From: Haliclona indistincta
Lineage: Eukaryota > Porifera > Demospongiae > Haplosclerida > Chalinidae
NCBI GenBank assembly: GCA_964017065.1
Contig: OZ024792.1
Span: forward strand, 628,092 to 692,091
Length of the DNA stretch: 64,000 nucleotides
Direction: 5' to 3'
Of this stretch, positions 1-17,838 are shown piece after piece. A program made the position numbers and the translations under genes. Each line of letters starts with the position of its first letter. Position 1 is the first letter of the stretch. The notes beneath the pieces are model-generated. The model was not told the DNA's origin, did not search any database, and was given only the letters and a program-made list of their open reading frames with translations.

Positions 1-420
1 CTTCCGCTTTGACTGTGGCGTTGCAAGATCTATTCAAAGCGCTGTATACTACAGTAAACTACTGTTGATGTCCGTGCACTCTTGCTTATGTCAGGATACT
101 CATTGACGGTTGTAAAAGGTATAGGAAGAGCATTCCACATTTGTCAGTTGCACGTCATAGCAGCAAGCCACTGATGTAGGGATACTTGGGACTTTTACTT
201 TTGCAAGCATCTCCCATCTTGTTCCTTTACTTTTGCAAGCATCATCCCATCTTGTTCCTTTACTTTTGCAAGCATCATCCCATCTTGTTCCTTTACTTTT
301 GCAAGCATCATCCCATCTTGTTCCTTTACTTTTGCAAGCATCATCCCATCTTGTTCCTTTACTTTTGCAAGCATCATCCCATCTTGTTCCTTTACTTTTG
401 CAAGCATCATCCCTACACTT
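1..420 (+). mobile_element. Non-autonomous element copy with GTAGGGATGA-type ends (left end outside window)
   Basis: Bases from about 100 to 420 match the reverse complement of 45269-45430 almost base for base: a stretch beginning ATTGACGGTTGTAAAA, then GATGTAGGGATACTTGGGAC, then the TTTTGCAAG repeat, ending near CATCATCCCTACAC. The copy sits in the intron upstream of the first USP exon seen here. No protein is encoded. The family assignment is unknown. Confidence 0.6.
208..411. repeat. 33-bp minisatellite, six copies
   Basis: Six head-to-tail copies of a 33-bp unit containing CCCATCTTGTTCCTTTACTT. All reading frames stay open only because the unit length is a multiple of three; this is not a gene. 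The same unit occurs about 1.5 times in the related element near 45270-45340, so it expanded in this copy. Confidence 0.9.
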
Positions 421-535
421 TTACTTTTCACATACGTTGTGATTTTGAATTACATTTGATTCTTATTATGATCAGATATCAAATATAACGTGCATGGATA
501 TCATGTTCATATTCTTTTGTTTCTATTTAATTCAG

Positions 536-5847
<5,312 letters not shown>

Positions 5848-6256
5848 GGGCAACAATACTAAAAGAAGAGCAGGAGACAGTTTATGTGCACTTTGTGATA
5901 GTTCAAATGTAGTTTCTGAAGAGAACAAGAATCTTTTCTTTTCACATTTGTTTCTTGTTTTCATTCCTCTGCATTGTGTAAAAAAAGGAACATGTTTAGA
6001 TGTAGAACCTTAATTCTTAAATTTGTGCACATAAAGCTGCACCCGGTGCTCCCGTCCCTTATGTCAAGCAGGCTTGTTGAGTTTGATATCAAATGAAAGA
6101 CCTCACTATAAGGATTTAGTACATATAATATAACACATGCATTCGCACTCTATTCCGTTTAAAGATATTATGTGTCAATTAAGCTAGACTCAAATCTCTA
6201 TGTCTAATATGACTGCAATAATAGAGTTTATACAAGTATTATCATTGCCGATAGGC
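5848..6256. other. USP 3' flank, no gene seen
   Basis: AT-rich sequence following the USP stop. It presumably holds the 3' UTR; no clear AATAAA signal could be assigned with confidence. Confidence 0.4.
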
Positions 6257-6850
6257 AATGATATGTAGGGATGACCACGAATTAAGATGGCGGCTACTCA
6301 TGTGTGAAAATGAGTTTTCGCACATATCCGCTCTACTATTATACATCTATACTGCATTTTAACTATCTCTGAGTAACTCTGAAGTGTAAGCGCTTGTAGG
6401 ACGTCTATGAAAGTCGCCGGGACTGCTTGTTTGACGACGAAAATCAAGACAGAGAGCATTTGCAGATCTTCGCTGTTATAGCGTTTCTCGAGATTCTAGA
6501 CATCTAGCAGTGGCGGATCTAGGATTGGAGAAGGGGGGGTTCTCAGTGGAATGGGCGCGCTTGCGCGCCGCGAATTTTTGAAAACCACGCCTACTTTTGG
6601 TCAAAATCTAGCCTATTCTGCGTTGAATTCATTTTCACTTGTTAGTTTAGCCAGCTGACTGCAGTCTAGCGTGTGGTGAATGTGGGACAAACCCTAGTTA
6701 TGATTGTGTAAACTAAATTCCTCATAAGGTATGGCAATTAATTAGCTTGTGAATATCATTATTGAGCGCAAAGGGGGGTTCGCGCGCACCTCTGGATCCA
6801 CCCTAGATCCGCCACTGTCTAGGATTGATCAGGCGATTGTTCTGAGCAAG
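6257..6850. mobile_element. Dispersed element copy, interrupted by a younger insertion
   Basis: 6257-6507 plus 6818-6850 is colinear with the reverse complement of 45505-45779. It starts GTAGGGATGACCACGAATTA, and CTTCGCTGTT and CGTTTCTCGAGATTC are shared. The colinearity is broken exactly at 6508-6817 by a second element. The right end of the older element is not found after about 6850. Confidence 0.8.
6508..6817. mobile_element. 310-bp MITE, CAGTGGCGGATCTAG inverted ends, TCTAG duplication
   Basis: Terminal inverted repeats CAGTGGCGGATCTAGG and CCTAGATCCGCCACTG. The host site TCTAG is present on both sides (6503-6507 and 6818-6822) but once in the uninterrupted copy at 45.5 kb, so this is a genuine insertion with a 5-bp duplication. 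The ends resemble hAT-type elements; the superfamily is not certain. Confidence 0.85.
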
Positions 6851-7378
6851 AAAATACCTTTGGCGAAGCTGGCAGACGTTTCTAAAGTGGTAAACTGAAT
6901 TCGCCGCCCACGCGAATTGTTCGTCTTCTTTCTTCTTCTTCTTCTTCTTCTTCTTCTTTGACAAGCATAGCGCTGTCATGAGTGAACGAATCACTACCAA
7001 ACCTGCACCATCGCATGTGTATATATCAGGGTTAGTGCACTTACTTCTTAGATAGGCATCAAACACTACCAGAAGCGAGTAATCCTTGAAAAACATGGTT
7101 TTTGGACCGTTTTGGACTAGCGACTTCATATAATTAACCCTCTTGTCGCGGTAGCTAGTGGCTGCTGTTAGCTGGAGTGATAGTGCTGTATTCGTATCAC
7201 ATTGGCTGAGATGGTGATCACCTGATCTATTATTATGCAGCTATCAAGTTTTTATCCTGATTTTGGGAATTTCCCAGTCCTGCTAAGTCCAATAGAGAAA
7301 CTGTTTTTATAAATTATTTTTTAACACTTGTATTTTCTGGTTTATTTTTCTGGTGATTTGTAGTTTCTGTATACTGTA

Positions 7379-7514
7379 GACAATAGTAATAAACAAGATG
7401 GCGACCAAGAAACTGAGCAGCAAGACAAGGAGAGTGATGGCCCTCCTGACTATAATACACAGAAGCAAGAGATCGATCCTCTCCTCAATCAGCGACTGAA
7501 GACTGGAGACTGCT
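7379..7514 (+). pseudogene. Isolated USP4/15 DUSP-domain exon (fragment)
   Basis: After the acceptor ATACTGTAG an open stretch ends in [12 protein letters not shown] and a GTCAGT donor. In USP4, USP11 and USP15 the DUSP domain begins with a segment of this type followed by YLVDSRW. The expected next exon is absent: about 90 bp on, the sequence becomes a calcium ATPase exon in an incompatible phase. It is most simply the 5' end of a second USP copy broken by rearrangement. A complete acidic, glutamine-rich lead precedes the DUSP start; no start codon can be fixed. Confidence 0.6.
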
Positions 7515-7544
7515 GGTCAGTATCCAACTTGTGCTCACTGCTCC

Positions 7545-7546
<2 letters not shown>

Positions 7547-7601
<55 letters not shown>
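7547..7601. repeat. (CT)n microsatellite
   Basis: Pure CT repeat ending in the acceptor CAG of the copied calcium-pump exon; the parent gene has the same arrangement at 13704-13740 on the other strand. Confidence 0.95.
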
Positions 7602-8360
<759 letters not shown>

Positions 8361-9841
8361 GCATATGACGTAATTATTACGTAATAATATTTGTGTTCTT
8401 TACTTTTTTTTTGCACCAATATCTGCCATGCAGTGCACTATGTACAATAATAATAGGACGGTAAATAATAAATAAAAAAATATAAGTAAAATAATAAGAG
8501 TCAAGTTTAATTGTTTATATTTGCAGGCCTACCAACTCTCACGGATCAGTCGTGAGACTCACGGTTTTTAGTCCAGTCTCACGGGCAGCAGGACAAATCT
8601 CACGAGAAATCCATATTATTCCCTATTGTGGGCGTTAACTCAGTATGCAAACGCCTGTTTGTCTCCCCTCAGCAACTGGTAAAATGTTTGCACACTGAAA
8701 AAGTGTGAAAAGCAGCTTAGCATACGCGAGCCCATTGTTCGACCATAGATAGTACACATAACGGGATTGGTGACTCCCGTAAATTATCACTGTTTTTACG
8801 GCACATCCGCGTTACAGCGCCGCGTTTGCGCCTGCATAGAATCGCTATGGCGGTACGGTACGCGGTGAGTACAAATGCAGTTCCTATTCGTGTAAGAGAC
8901 ACAAACTCAGCGGCAAGGTACATGATACTAAGATACTGCTGTAATTGTATCTCTTTAATATAGTTCTACTGTCTGTTGTTGAAGCGGTCATCAGCGGCGA
9001 GAAGTCTAAGATACTGCTACTGCTACTGAGTATCACTCTTGCTATTACACAACACAGTACATACAACTCTATGCATAGTTAAAGTTGAAAGTAAATTTGA
9101 AAGAATCATCAGCAACTGGTCTAGTCTGTATGCTGTACTGTACCACTGATGATCGAGCTAGCTGACTCAGTACAACATGGTCAACTAGTTGACTAAGGTG
9201 TAGTCGTAAAATAGCTTGAATTATACAAAGTTGGTTCTGGTTTACTGCTGTGTATGGTGAGTGAGAGCTGTTGGCTGCTGTGAGTGAGGGTTGGCTGTTA
9301 GTATTGAAACAGCCAGCTGAAGTGACTTTGTACTTTTCAACTGCCTTCTTTCCATTGTCTAAAAATAGCGACAATAATTATTATATCTTCATGTGAACCC
9401 TCTGATCTTTATTTCAGAGTTGCGTAAGACATCTAATGGCATAATATAGACCTATCACTAATATTTGGTTCAAAAATATATTGACTACACTTATTTGCTT
9501 CTCCAATATAGGTACAGGAAATCTGCAACTAAATTAATCATTTTCTCCTATATCGATTACTTTATTTTAACAAAAAATTCAAGCACAAGGAAGAAAAGTG
9601 GCTAAAGGCATACAACAACTCCTTCTCTGTCATTTTTTTCAATGGATTTGTAGAAAGCTTATGTTTGTGTGTGTATACAGGTACAGAAAATTCTGCACTG
9701 AAGAGACGCACAATACAGGTTTATCAAACCCGAGATTGTGCATAATAATAACAGTTTGGTTAGGTAAAACAACTATCTTTAGTTAGACCACTTCTCAATC
9801 TGTAACTTTACACTGTGTAACGCAGCTTACCTTCTACCATC
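8361..9841. other. No gene seen
   Basis: About 1.5 kb without a supportable exon. 8527-8620 has several TCTCACG repeats, CTCTCACGGATCAGTCGTGA among them, suggesting a repeat family. Confidence 0.4.
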
Positions 9842-10669
9842 TTGCCCATCTTGCCCATGTTAATCGACCATCTTGCCCATGTTGCCCAGAGTCAGCCTCA
9901 ATCTGCCTATGCTGCATATATACATGGCCTCTCTAACCAGTGGACTTACCTTATCCGAACAATTCCAAACATCGATGACCTGCTTCAACCCCTTGAAAAT
10001 GCGATTCAAAGCACCCTGATTCCCGCAATCACCGGCAGACCACCTTGCTCGCAACAAGAGAGAGAACTACTAGCCCTCCCTATTAGGTTTGGTGGTTTGG
10101 GCCTCACCAATCCTGTTTCTCAAGCAGCTGTATCTTATGATGCGTCAGTAAAATTGACAGCCCCTCTTGTTCAAGCTATATCTCAAGTTCAAACCTTTGA
10201 CAAGAGCCTTGTAAAACAAATAAAGTCCTCCATCCATCAATCTAATCGCAATCATCAAAAATTGCTTGCCGATACTGTGTATTGCGATCTTCCTCCTACA
10301 ATGCAACGTCTTGTCGATCTGGCAAAACAAAAAGGCTCTTCCTCCTGGCTATCTGTTCTTCCTCTAAAAGACCACGGCTTCTCACTCCACAAAGGTGATT
10401 TTAGAGATGCCCTCTGTCTACGTTATGGCTGGAAACCACCTCACACTGCCCCTAAATGCAACTGTGGCTGCACTTTTTCTGTAGATCATGCAATGATTTG
10501 TCCAATGGGTGGCTTTCCAACAATTAGGCATAATGAGCTGAGAGATTTCACAGCTACTCTTTTGACAGAAGTCTGTCACAATGTTGCTAAAGAACCTCAC
10601 CTCCAACCCCTCACTGGCGAACAGATGACCTTATGCTCCTCCATAACGACAGACGCCGCTCGTGTTGAC
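9842..10669 (+). mobile_element. Retrotransposon polyprotein, C-terminal portion
   Basis: A long open frame runs into the assembly gap. It contains LPIRFGGLGLTNP, then a zinc-knuckle-like CNCGCTFSVDHAMICPMGG, then RHNELRDFTATLLTEVCHNV and LQPLTGE. This series is familiar from the region downstream of reverse transcriptase in retroelement proteins abundant in cnidarian and sponge genomes. The reverse transcriptase core itself is not in view, and the true start is upstream or lost. No stop occurs before the gap. I cannot give the clade. Confidence 0.65.
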
Positions 10670-10869
10670 NNNNNNNNNNNNNNNNNNNNNNNNNNNNNNN
10701 NNNNNNNNNNNNNNNNNNNNNNNNNNNNNNNNNNNNNNNNNNNNNNNNNNNNNNNNNNNNNNNNNNNNNNNNNNNNNNNNNNNNNNNNNNNNNNNNNNNN
10801 NNNNNNNNNNNNNNNNNNNNNNNNNNNNNNNNNNNNNNNNNNNNNNNNNNNNNNNNNNNNNNNNNNNNN
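10670..10869. other. Assembly gap (200 N)
   Basis: Exactly 200 N. The retrotransposon frame enters from the left and a kinase frame on the other strand from the right, so both are truncated by it. The true size is unknown. Confidence 1.
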
Positions 10870-11544
10870 AGGAAACTTGTTAGTGAATGTTTGCAGTATC
10901 AGGACTCCAAAAGAGAAGACATCCAGGCTTGTGTTGTAAGTTGGACTATCAGAATTAGCTTCAGGTGGCATGTATACTGCTGTTCCAGGCATTTTTGAAA
11001 ACTTGGACAATAAAGAAGGGTTTGTCTTGACAATTCTCACCATTCCGAGGTCAGCAATTTTCGCTGTAAGCTGAGGAGTGAGGAGAACATTGTTTGCGCT
11101 TAGATCACGATGAATAATTGATGGTGTTTGACTGTGTAGATGAAGCAGGCCTCGGTTAATGTCCACCACTAGTTCGTGCTTTTGCGCAATTGGACATTGA
11201 GGAAACTTCTCTAAGAAAGTCCCGAGCGACATATCCATTTTCTCTAAGATCATCATCGGAAATTCTGTATTCGGCGAAGGAAAATAAACACCGAGTAACT
11301 GCACTATGTTCGGATGGCGCAATCGAGAGTGTTGGAACACCTCCTCTACGAACCGACCGCCCATATGTGCTCGGGCCTGTCTATCTTGCTCGTTTTGTAT
11401 GAAGTCGTGCAGCTTCTTTGCTGCACAGGCTAGCCCATTGACATCCACCTCCAGCACTACTCCATAACTACCTCTTCCAAGCTCGCGACTAGTCACTTTC
11501 ACATCAGAGATATGAAGTTCACTCAGCCGTCTTCTGATATCCAT
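10870..11544 (-). CDS. Protein kinase, tyrosine-kinase-like group (C-terminus lost in gap)
   Basis: A single uninterrupted frame starting at MDIRRRLSELHISD. Kinase landmarks in order are the glycine loop GRGSYGVV, the ATP lysine in CAAKKL, the hydrophobic LLGVYFPSP, the catalytic loop IIHRDLSANNVLL, the metal site IADLGMVRI (DLG in place of DFG), and MPPEA in the P+1 region. DLG is common in tyrosine-kinase-like kinases, and all residues needed for phosphotransfer are present. About 225 residues are seen; the C-lobe end lies in the gap. The ATG at 11544 was chosen over an upstream in-frame ATG because the upstream residues look like untranslated sequence. Substrate and pathway cannot be inferred. 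Confidence 0.8.
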
Positions 11545-12151
11545 GTTTACGATGCTGTGTTCATTCCGGTGGGCGTACACCGAAGACAACACCGCGTGTA
11601 ACAACATACACTCAACAGTACAGTACAGTATAGTACAGTCAGTATGTGTAACGATATTCACAACCGTACCGCAAAATTATAGTCACAAATGCAGACCGCA
11701 TAAACCACATGGTGCAGAGAGAAGAAATTAGCAACCCTGCCCAAGGTCTATGTTCTGGAGGCTGAACTCAGGATGGTGAAGGGATGATCTTGAGCCTCTT
11801 AAACACATCATTGCAGATTTGTTTTTAGGGCCCGGGGACGAGGCTAGCCAGTGGGCCCCATACCACCAGTGGTAGAGAAACAAGGGATCCAATTCATTTT
11901 TTTGTTGATCATCTTGTTATATCGCTCCTCCAAATTAAACTATCTAAGATAACATTTTAGTAGCTCCATTTTTCTAAACTAACACTTTCTTTTCATTCAT
12001 TCTGTAATACTATGCACATTAAATTTTTAATCGACATGTAAAGTACAGCTTATAATTTTTAGCACCTATTAATTACTAAAATTATTATAATACTCTTGTA
12101 AACTGGTCCTACTACACACACCACGTCATGTGATATTCATGTGATATGACG
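11545..12151. other. Between kinase and calcium pump, no gene seen
   Basis: The kinase 5' flank and the calcium-pump 3' flank meet here. AT-rich from 11880 to 12115. Confidence 0.5.
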
Positions 12152-13703
12152 TCACACTTCAGTTTCAGTTCCTGTATGTTCGGTTGGGACAGCGTCTCCA
12201 TAGTAACGAGCTGGGCGTGGTGTGGATGGGTATTGTATGTGTACAGCGGGATCAACGGCTGACTTGAAGGCATTGACAACACGAATCTATTCAAGAGAGA
12301 AGGTACAATGATGGTTTAATATGGTGACAAGAGTGTACACGTACCTGTGCCCGCAAGCGGTTGAGAGATTTGAGCCAGAGAGCTCGGGCTCTTGTTGGTT
12401 CTAGTAGATCATCTGTGTCGAAATCATCAACTACACAAAGAAACACAAGTTGTGATTTGAAGGTGTAGATTACTGTCTTCTTCATGCACCAACGTGTTCA
12501 GTCACTGTTGTCTTTATGGAGTCAGAGGCTGAACACATTAGTGCATGAAGGTGATGCTAATCATGCTATAAGCTTTAACACGCAACATGATAAGCAAAGT
12601 GCCTATGTAGCTATCACTGTACACACCGTACTCACCATCTTCAGGTACATCATTTTGTGGTTTGCAGGGTGGTCCCGTCCAGTCTGGGATCATCTCCATT
12701 GGGATCAGTGTTAGTATCTGACCCCAGACCAGTTCAACAGAGGCGAGGAATAGACACCACATCCACTGATCGATATCAAGTCCTGTTGTCTTGAAGATTC
12801 TATCAGATACAAACGGCACCTCAACCCACAGTACTTGGAAAGCAACTTGGAAAAACATTATACCAACGAAGAGCCAGTTTCTGTGTATACCAGCGAACAC
12901 ATTCTGCTCTCCGTGGATCTTGCGAGCGTTGACTTCGTTGACGATCTGCATGAGGACAAACGTGTTGAATATGATGGTATAATGTTGAGTGGGCAGGGCA
13001 AACACGTTATGAACATCATCATTGCCGCTGGGAATATCAAACCAGTACGGACCATGGTACAGGATGACGATCAAGACGGCAAGCTGATAGACACTGTGAC
13101 CACCTATGAACAAAAGCATTCTCCAGGAGATCAACGGCTTCTTCCTGCCATATGGCTTCCTCTTCAAGAGGTCATCTGTAGGCTCCTCGGTGGCGAGAGC
13201 AAGACTGGCGAACGTGTCCATAATGAGATTGACCCAGAGCAGCTGAATAGTGCGAAGAGGTGTGTCACCAATGGTGAATGAGCCGAGGAGAACCAGTACT
13301 ACAGCTACCACATTGACTGTTAGCTGGAACTGAAGGAATTTAGAGACTGAGTCGTACACATTGCGACCCCACTTGACGGCCTTGACAATGCTGGCAAAGT
13401 TATCGTCAGTAAGAATAATATCAGATGCCTCTTTAGCAACGTCAGTACCAGCAATACCCTGAGAGAGGGGAGGGAGAGTGATGACGAGGCATCTATTGTC
13501 TATCTCACCATAGCAAAGCCGACATTAGCTCTCTTCAATGCTGGTCCATCATTGGTACCATCTCCTGTCACAGCAACCACCTCTCTGCTCCTAGTCAGTC
13601 TCGAGGAGATGATGCCCTCAACAAGAGTGTACTTATCCTGAGGAGATGACCGTGCTAATACACGAAGACGAGGCCAGTACTTATCGAGCTGCTCCTGAAT
13701 GAC

Positions 13704-13745
<42 letters not shown>

Positions 13746-14373
13746 GTGAGTGAGTGAGTGAGTGAGTGAGTGAGTGAGTGAGTGAGTGAGTGAGTGAGTG
13801 AGTCAATGAGTGAGTGTGAGTGAGTGAGTGAGTGAGTGAGTGAGTGAGTGAGTGAGTGAGTGAGTGAGTGAGTGAGTGAGTCAATGAGTGAGTGTGAGTG
13901 AGTGAGTGAGTGAGTGAGTGAGTGAGTGAGTGAGTGAGTGAGTGAGTGAGTGGGTAAGTGAGTGAGTGAGTGAATCACTTACTATTCCTTGATCATCTAT
14001 GACCTTCTTCTTGAAAATACGTCCCTCCATGACAAGAGCTGATCTATCTCCCCTAGTGATGATACCACACTTCTCAGCAATAGCACGAGCTGTCTCTACA
14101 TTGTCACCAGTCACCATACGAACAGTAATACCACTCTGCTGGCACTGCCTGATACTCTTAGGAACCTAAGAGAGAGAAGGAGGAAATGCACTGCACTGCA
14201 GATTTTAGCTGGAATACACGTACCTCAGGTCGTACTGGATCCTCTATACCAACAATACCAACCAGAGTAAGATTGGAGACCACTTTGGCTTCATTGTCCC
14301 ACACTGCCTCCTCGGACACCACCTCTATAGCATCATCAGCAGCAGGAGAATTAGTGTAGGAGCCAGGGAAGTC

Positions 14374-14441
<68 letters not shown>

Positions 14442-17097
14442 TCTGAAGCACCACGCCATAACCATCATTGGTCATACCGGTAAGCTAGTGCGATAGTTCT
14501 GAGAGCATTCTGAGCCATGTCTTCTACTACATCAACCAACATCTGTTTCTTGTCATCCTCGGACAACTCGACCACCTGCACAGCACACACTAGTATACTA
14601 GAATATCCAAGAGTATCCTAACCTGTCCATTAGATTGGAGTATATGCGTGCATCTGTTGAGCACTATCTCTGAAGCTCCCTTAGTGAGCAGTCTGTATCC
14701 GGATCCATATCGTACCACTGTACTCATGCTCTTACGATTAGAGTTGAACGTGAACACCTTCACGAAACTCTCAACCGGATGATCGAGACGAATCGGCCGA
14801 TAGTCAATACCCATCTCAACTAGTAGACCTGAGAATAGAGAGGTACAATCACAAGATTTGTTACATTGCAATGGTAACATACACACACATATCCTGTATA
14901 CACACATGGTATAGACACACATACACTAAACACAATCACAACCTCGCGATAACTAGTAAACCACTAGCCCACTTCCTCCTCACACTGACTCCCCTCCCTT
15001 CTCTCTCTCTCTCTTACCTAGCAGAGCACTTTCAGTAGCATTTCCAATCTGGCTGAATCTCCCAATTCTTATATTAAGATCAGTGACCTCCTTCCAGTGT
15101 TCCTCTGTGTCTTCAGGTGCCTTGTCATCCTGCACTCCTTCACTCCCAGCCTCACTCTTTCTCCTAAACACGGAACGCAGTGACTCAGCTCCCTTAGTGA
15201 TCCAGCTCTTGTGAAGATCTTTGTTGCCGTCTTTGAGCTACAGAAATGTAGGGCACCAGTGACTCCTGATGATGATTATCAGTTATTTGCACTGATAAAG
15301 AATGCCATTTGCAGTTGTTAGAGCGCCATATATCCCGCCTCACTTAGCCACAAACACATACACAGGTCTCTACATGTAAACACATTTTACTGAGCATGTT
15401 CTATACATTAGACAGAACCTAGACTATTATGGCGCTTACATTAATTTTTATTAGGTACACGAGTAAATGGAAGAACGCACACACACACACGCACACACAC
15501 ACACTTACGCATGCACACACGCACGCACACGCACACACACACACGCACACACGCACACACACACACACTCTCACATACACACACACGCACACACTCACAA
15601 TGTCTAGTTTGGTAGAGTAGCTGCTGTTGACACTAATGACCATCTTGAGAGCATCCAGCAGCTCAGTAGATAGTTCCCCTGAAGGAGGAGCAGCATCGGG
15701 ATAGCGCCTACCCTCCAGATAGCTGTCTACAACTGTCATCTTGTTCGTGGTGAGTGTGCCCGTCTTATCAGAGCAGATACAAGTAGCATTGCCCATGGTC
15801 TCACACGAGTGAAGATGGCGCACAAGGTTATTATCACGCAACATCTTTTTGACAGAGTAGGCAAGAGCGATAGTGACAGCAAGAGGGAGTCCCTCAGGTA
15901 TGGCGACTACCAGGACAGTTATACCATTGATGAAGAAGACTAGAATGGTAGAAGCATCTTGCTGCTCCCAACCACGGTTCTTGATGCCGTATTCCTCGAT
16001 ACAGAACTTGAGCAGAAGCACAGTGAAACACACGACAGCTGCTGCTACTGCAAAGTATCCGATCTGTAGAGCAAGCTTGGTGAGCTTGTTCTGTAGCACA
16101 CTACCATGAGACTTCTTCTCCTCTGTACGATGGAGGAAGAGAGAGAGGGAGTAACTATAATCAGTGAGGAGTAAGTCATCTTACGTGTCTGCTCTTTCTT
16201 CTTTTTGAGTGCTTTCCTCTTTTTTCTCAAGCAGCAGAAACACCAGAAGCGCTGGCAGCAACCCAGTTGCTCCTCCTCTGCTTCTTCCTCATCTTCCTCC
16301 TTATCTTGGTCCCTCAGGTTCTGCACACAACACAAGGTCAAACCATGACAGAACAACATGACTCGCTGCTTGCCTTTTCTTCTGACATTGATGAATTGCT
16401 CTCCTGGTCAACGACAGGCTTGCGGCGGATTTTCTTGCAAGTACATGCCCAACAGTTCTTCAATGCCTCCACGATAAATCCTACAGTAGGAAGGTAACAA
16501 GGATATGTAGAGAAGGAATGTGTTACCGTCATCCTGTTCAGCTTGGCTAGATAACAAGTCAAAGATGATGCCTTGCTGAGAGTTAGAGCCAACAGCAGTA
16601 GCTAGCATGGAACCTGTGCCCTCCATTACCTGAAGGCGAGGTTTACACAGTGATACACACACACATGCACACCCTTGCACACATTTTAAACACACGCACA
16701 CACACACGCACGCACACACACACGCACGCACGCACACACACACACGCACACACACACACGCACACACACACACACTCACGCACACACACACACACACACA
16801 CACGCACGCACGCACACACACACACACACACACCTGTTATCAAGCCTGTAATATCAACACACTAAATGTGATAGTCTAACCTGAGTGCCTCCATATAAAA
16901 ATATGTCCTTGTCCGCATGTTTCTTTAGTCCAAGAGTCTCGCCAGTAAGAGCTGCTTCATTGATGACAACATCACTGCCGTGTATGAACAGACCATCACA
17001 CGGGAACATGTTGCCGGTCTTGAACTCAACGATGTCACCAGTTACTACATCAGCTGCTACCACCTCTACCCTGAGAGTGTCTCTAATAACAGTGTAC

Positions 17098-17140
<43 letters not shown>

Positions 17141-17838
17141 CGAGAGAGAGAGAGGGGGGGGGAGGGAGAGAGAGAGGGGGGAGGGAGGGAGGGAGGGAGA
17201 GGTTAGCAAAGCTAAGCAATGTGTTTGACTCACTTTGACGTTGTAGCTAGTTTTTCTTGAAGTCCTCTAAACTGTCTCTCTTTAGTGTAATCATTGACAG
17301 CGGTCACTAGTACTACTATAGCAACAGCGAGGAGGATCGCTACACCATCGATCCAGGCTATAGGTTTCTCCTCATCATTAGCAACTATTGGGTTCAGTAT
17401 GATAGAGATGAATGCAGCTCCTGTACAAAGAGAGAGAGAGAGAGTGACAGTTTCATACCATAGTGCTTCTTCTTCACACACTAGCTGTATATTGTCAGCC
17501 CTCTCAAGTATGCTAGCTATAGCTAGCTACTCACCCATCAGTACAAGCAGCACTTTATCCTGGACAGCATCAAGCATCAAGGCTACGAATGACTTGGGTG
17601 GTACAGGGTCTATGTAGTTCTTTCCAAACACCTTTCTCCTCAACTCCAGCTCTTGTGTATTGTTAGGTAGTCCTCCCTTCACGTTAGTGTCGAGCTGGCT
17701 AGCTATGCCCGGCACTCCGCCTAACTGCTTGACCTTTGCGCCGGCCCTTCCAGCAGATCTGTCGTGGAAGTCCATCAACTCGGCCAGCTGTCTCGAGGAC
17801 AGGCCGAACTTCCCCTCTTCTCCTGTCTGTTGAGCCAT
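12152..17838 (-). CDS. Plasma-membrane calcium-transporting ATPase (PMCA), complete
   Basis: A P2B pump that exports cytosolic calcium across the plasma membrane using ATP. Sixteen exons (17535-17838, 17234-17420, 16881-17097, 16527-16629, 16344-16480, 16185-16320, 15599-16122, 15018-15237, 14623-14828, 14478-14575, 14224-14374, 13983-14165, 13509-13703, 12636-13458, 12345-12430, 12152-12286) sum to 1234 residues, the usual family length. Motifs are LTGET in the actuator domain, IPEGLPLAV in TM4, the phosphorylated aspartate in CSDKTGTLT (around residue 480), KGASE in the nucleotide domain, and MVTGDN and [11 protein letters not shown] at the hinge. A hydrophobic block [16 protein letters not shown] follows. 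The tail has a calmodulin-binding helix [16 protein letters not shown] and ends TETEV, a class I PDZ ligand like those of vertebrate b-type splice forms. A Cys- and Lys-rich insert ([16 protein letters not shown]) lies in exon 6. Confidence 0.96.
13704..13976. repeat. Compound (GA)n/(GAGT)n microsatellite
   Basis: It fills almost the whole intron between pump exons 12 and 13, leaving only the donor and acceptor. On the coding strand it reads CACT then CT up to the acceptor CAG. Confidence 0.95.
14378..14438. repeat. (GA)n microsatellite
   Basis: CT repeat on the coding strand directly preceding the acceptor of pump exon 11. Confidence 0.95.
15475..15598. repeat. (CA)n with CG steps
   Basis: GT repeat on the coding strand, starting at the donor (GTGAGTGTGTGC) of pump exon 7. 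Confidence 0.95.
16657..16832. repeat. (CA)n with CG steps
   Basis: It lies inside the intron between pump exons 3 and 4 and forms most of that intron. Confidence 0.95.
17099..17205. repeat. (GA)n/(GGGA)n microsatellite
   Basis: Pyrimidine-rich on the coding strand and directly adjoining the acceptor of pump exon 3. Confidence 0.95.

Noticed and set aside
208..411. CRISPR array
   Set aside because: Units are directly adjacent with no unique spacers, and the genome is eukaryotic; the same applies to 23315-23503 and 32450-32990.
186..488. Open frame of repeated PILFLYFCKHH
   Set aside because: Produced by a 33-bp tandem repeat, a multiple of three, inside a transposon copy; open in three frames at once.
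12835..13281. 148-residue plus-strand frame
   Set aside because: Antisense shadow of the large calcium pump exon 14.
13655..14117. THSL repeat proteins
   Set aside because: Translation of the GAGT microsatellite that fills a calcium pump intron.
16643..16865. Cys/Val and His/Thr repeat proteins
   Set aside because: Translation of a CA microsatellite on both strands.
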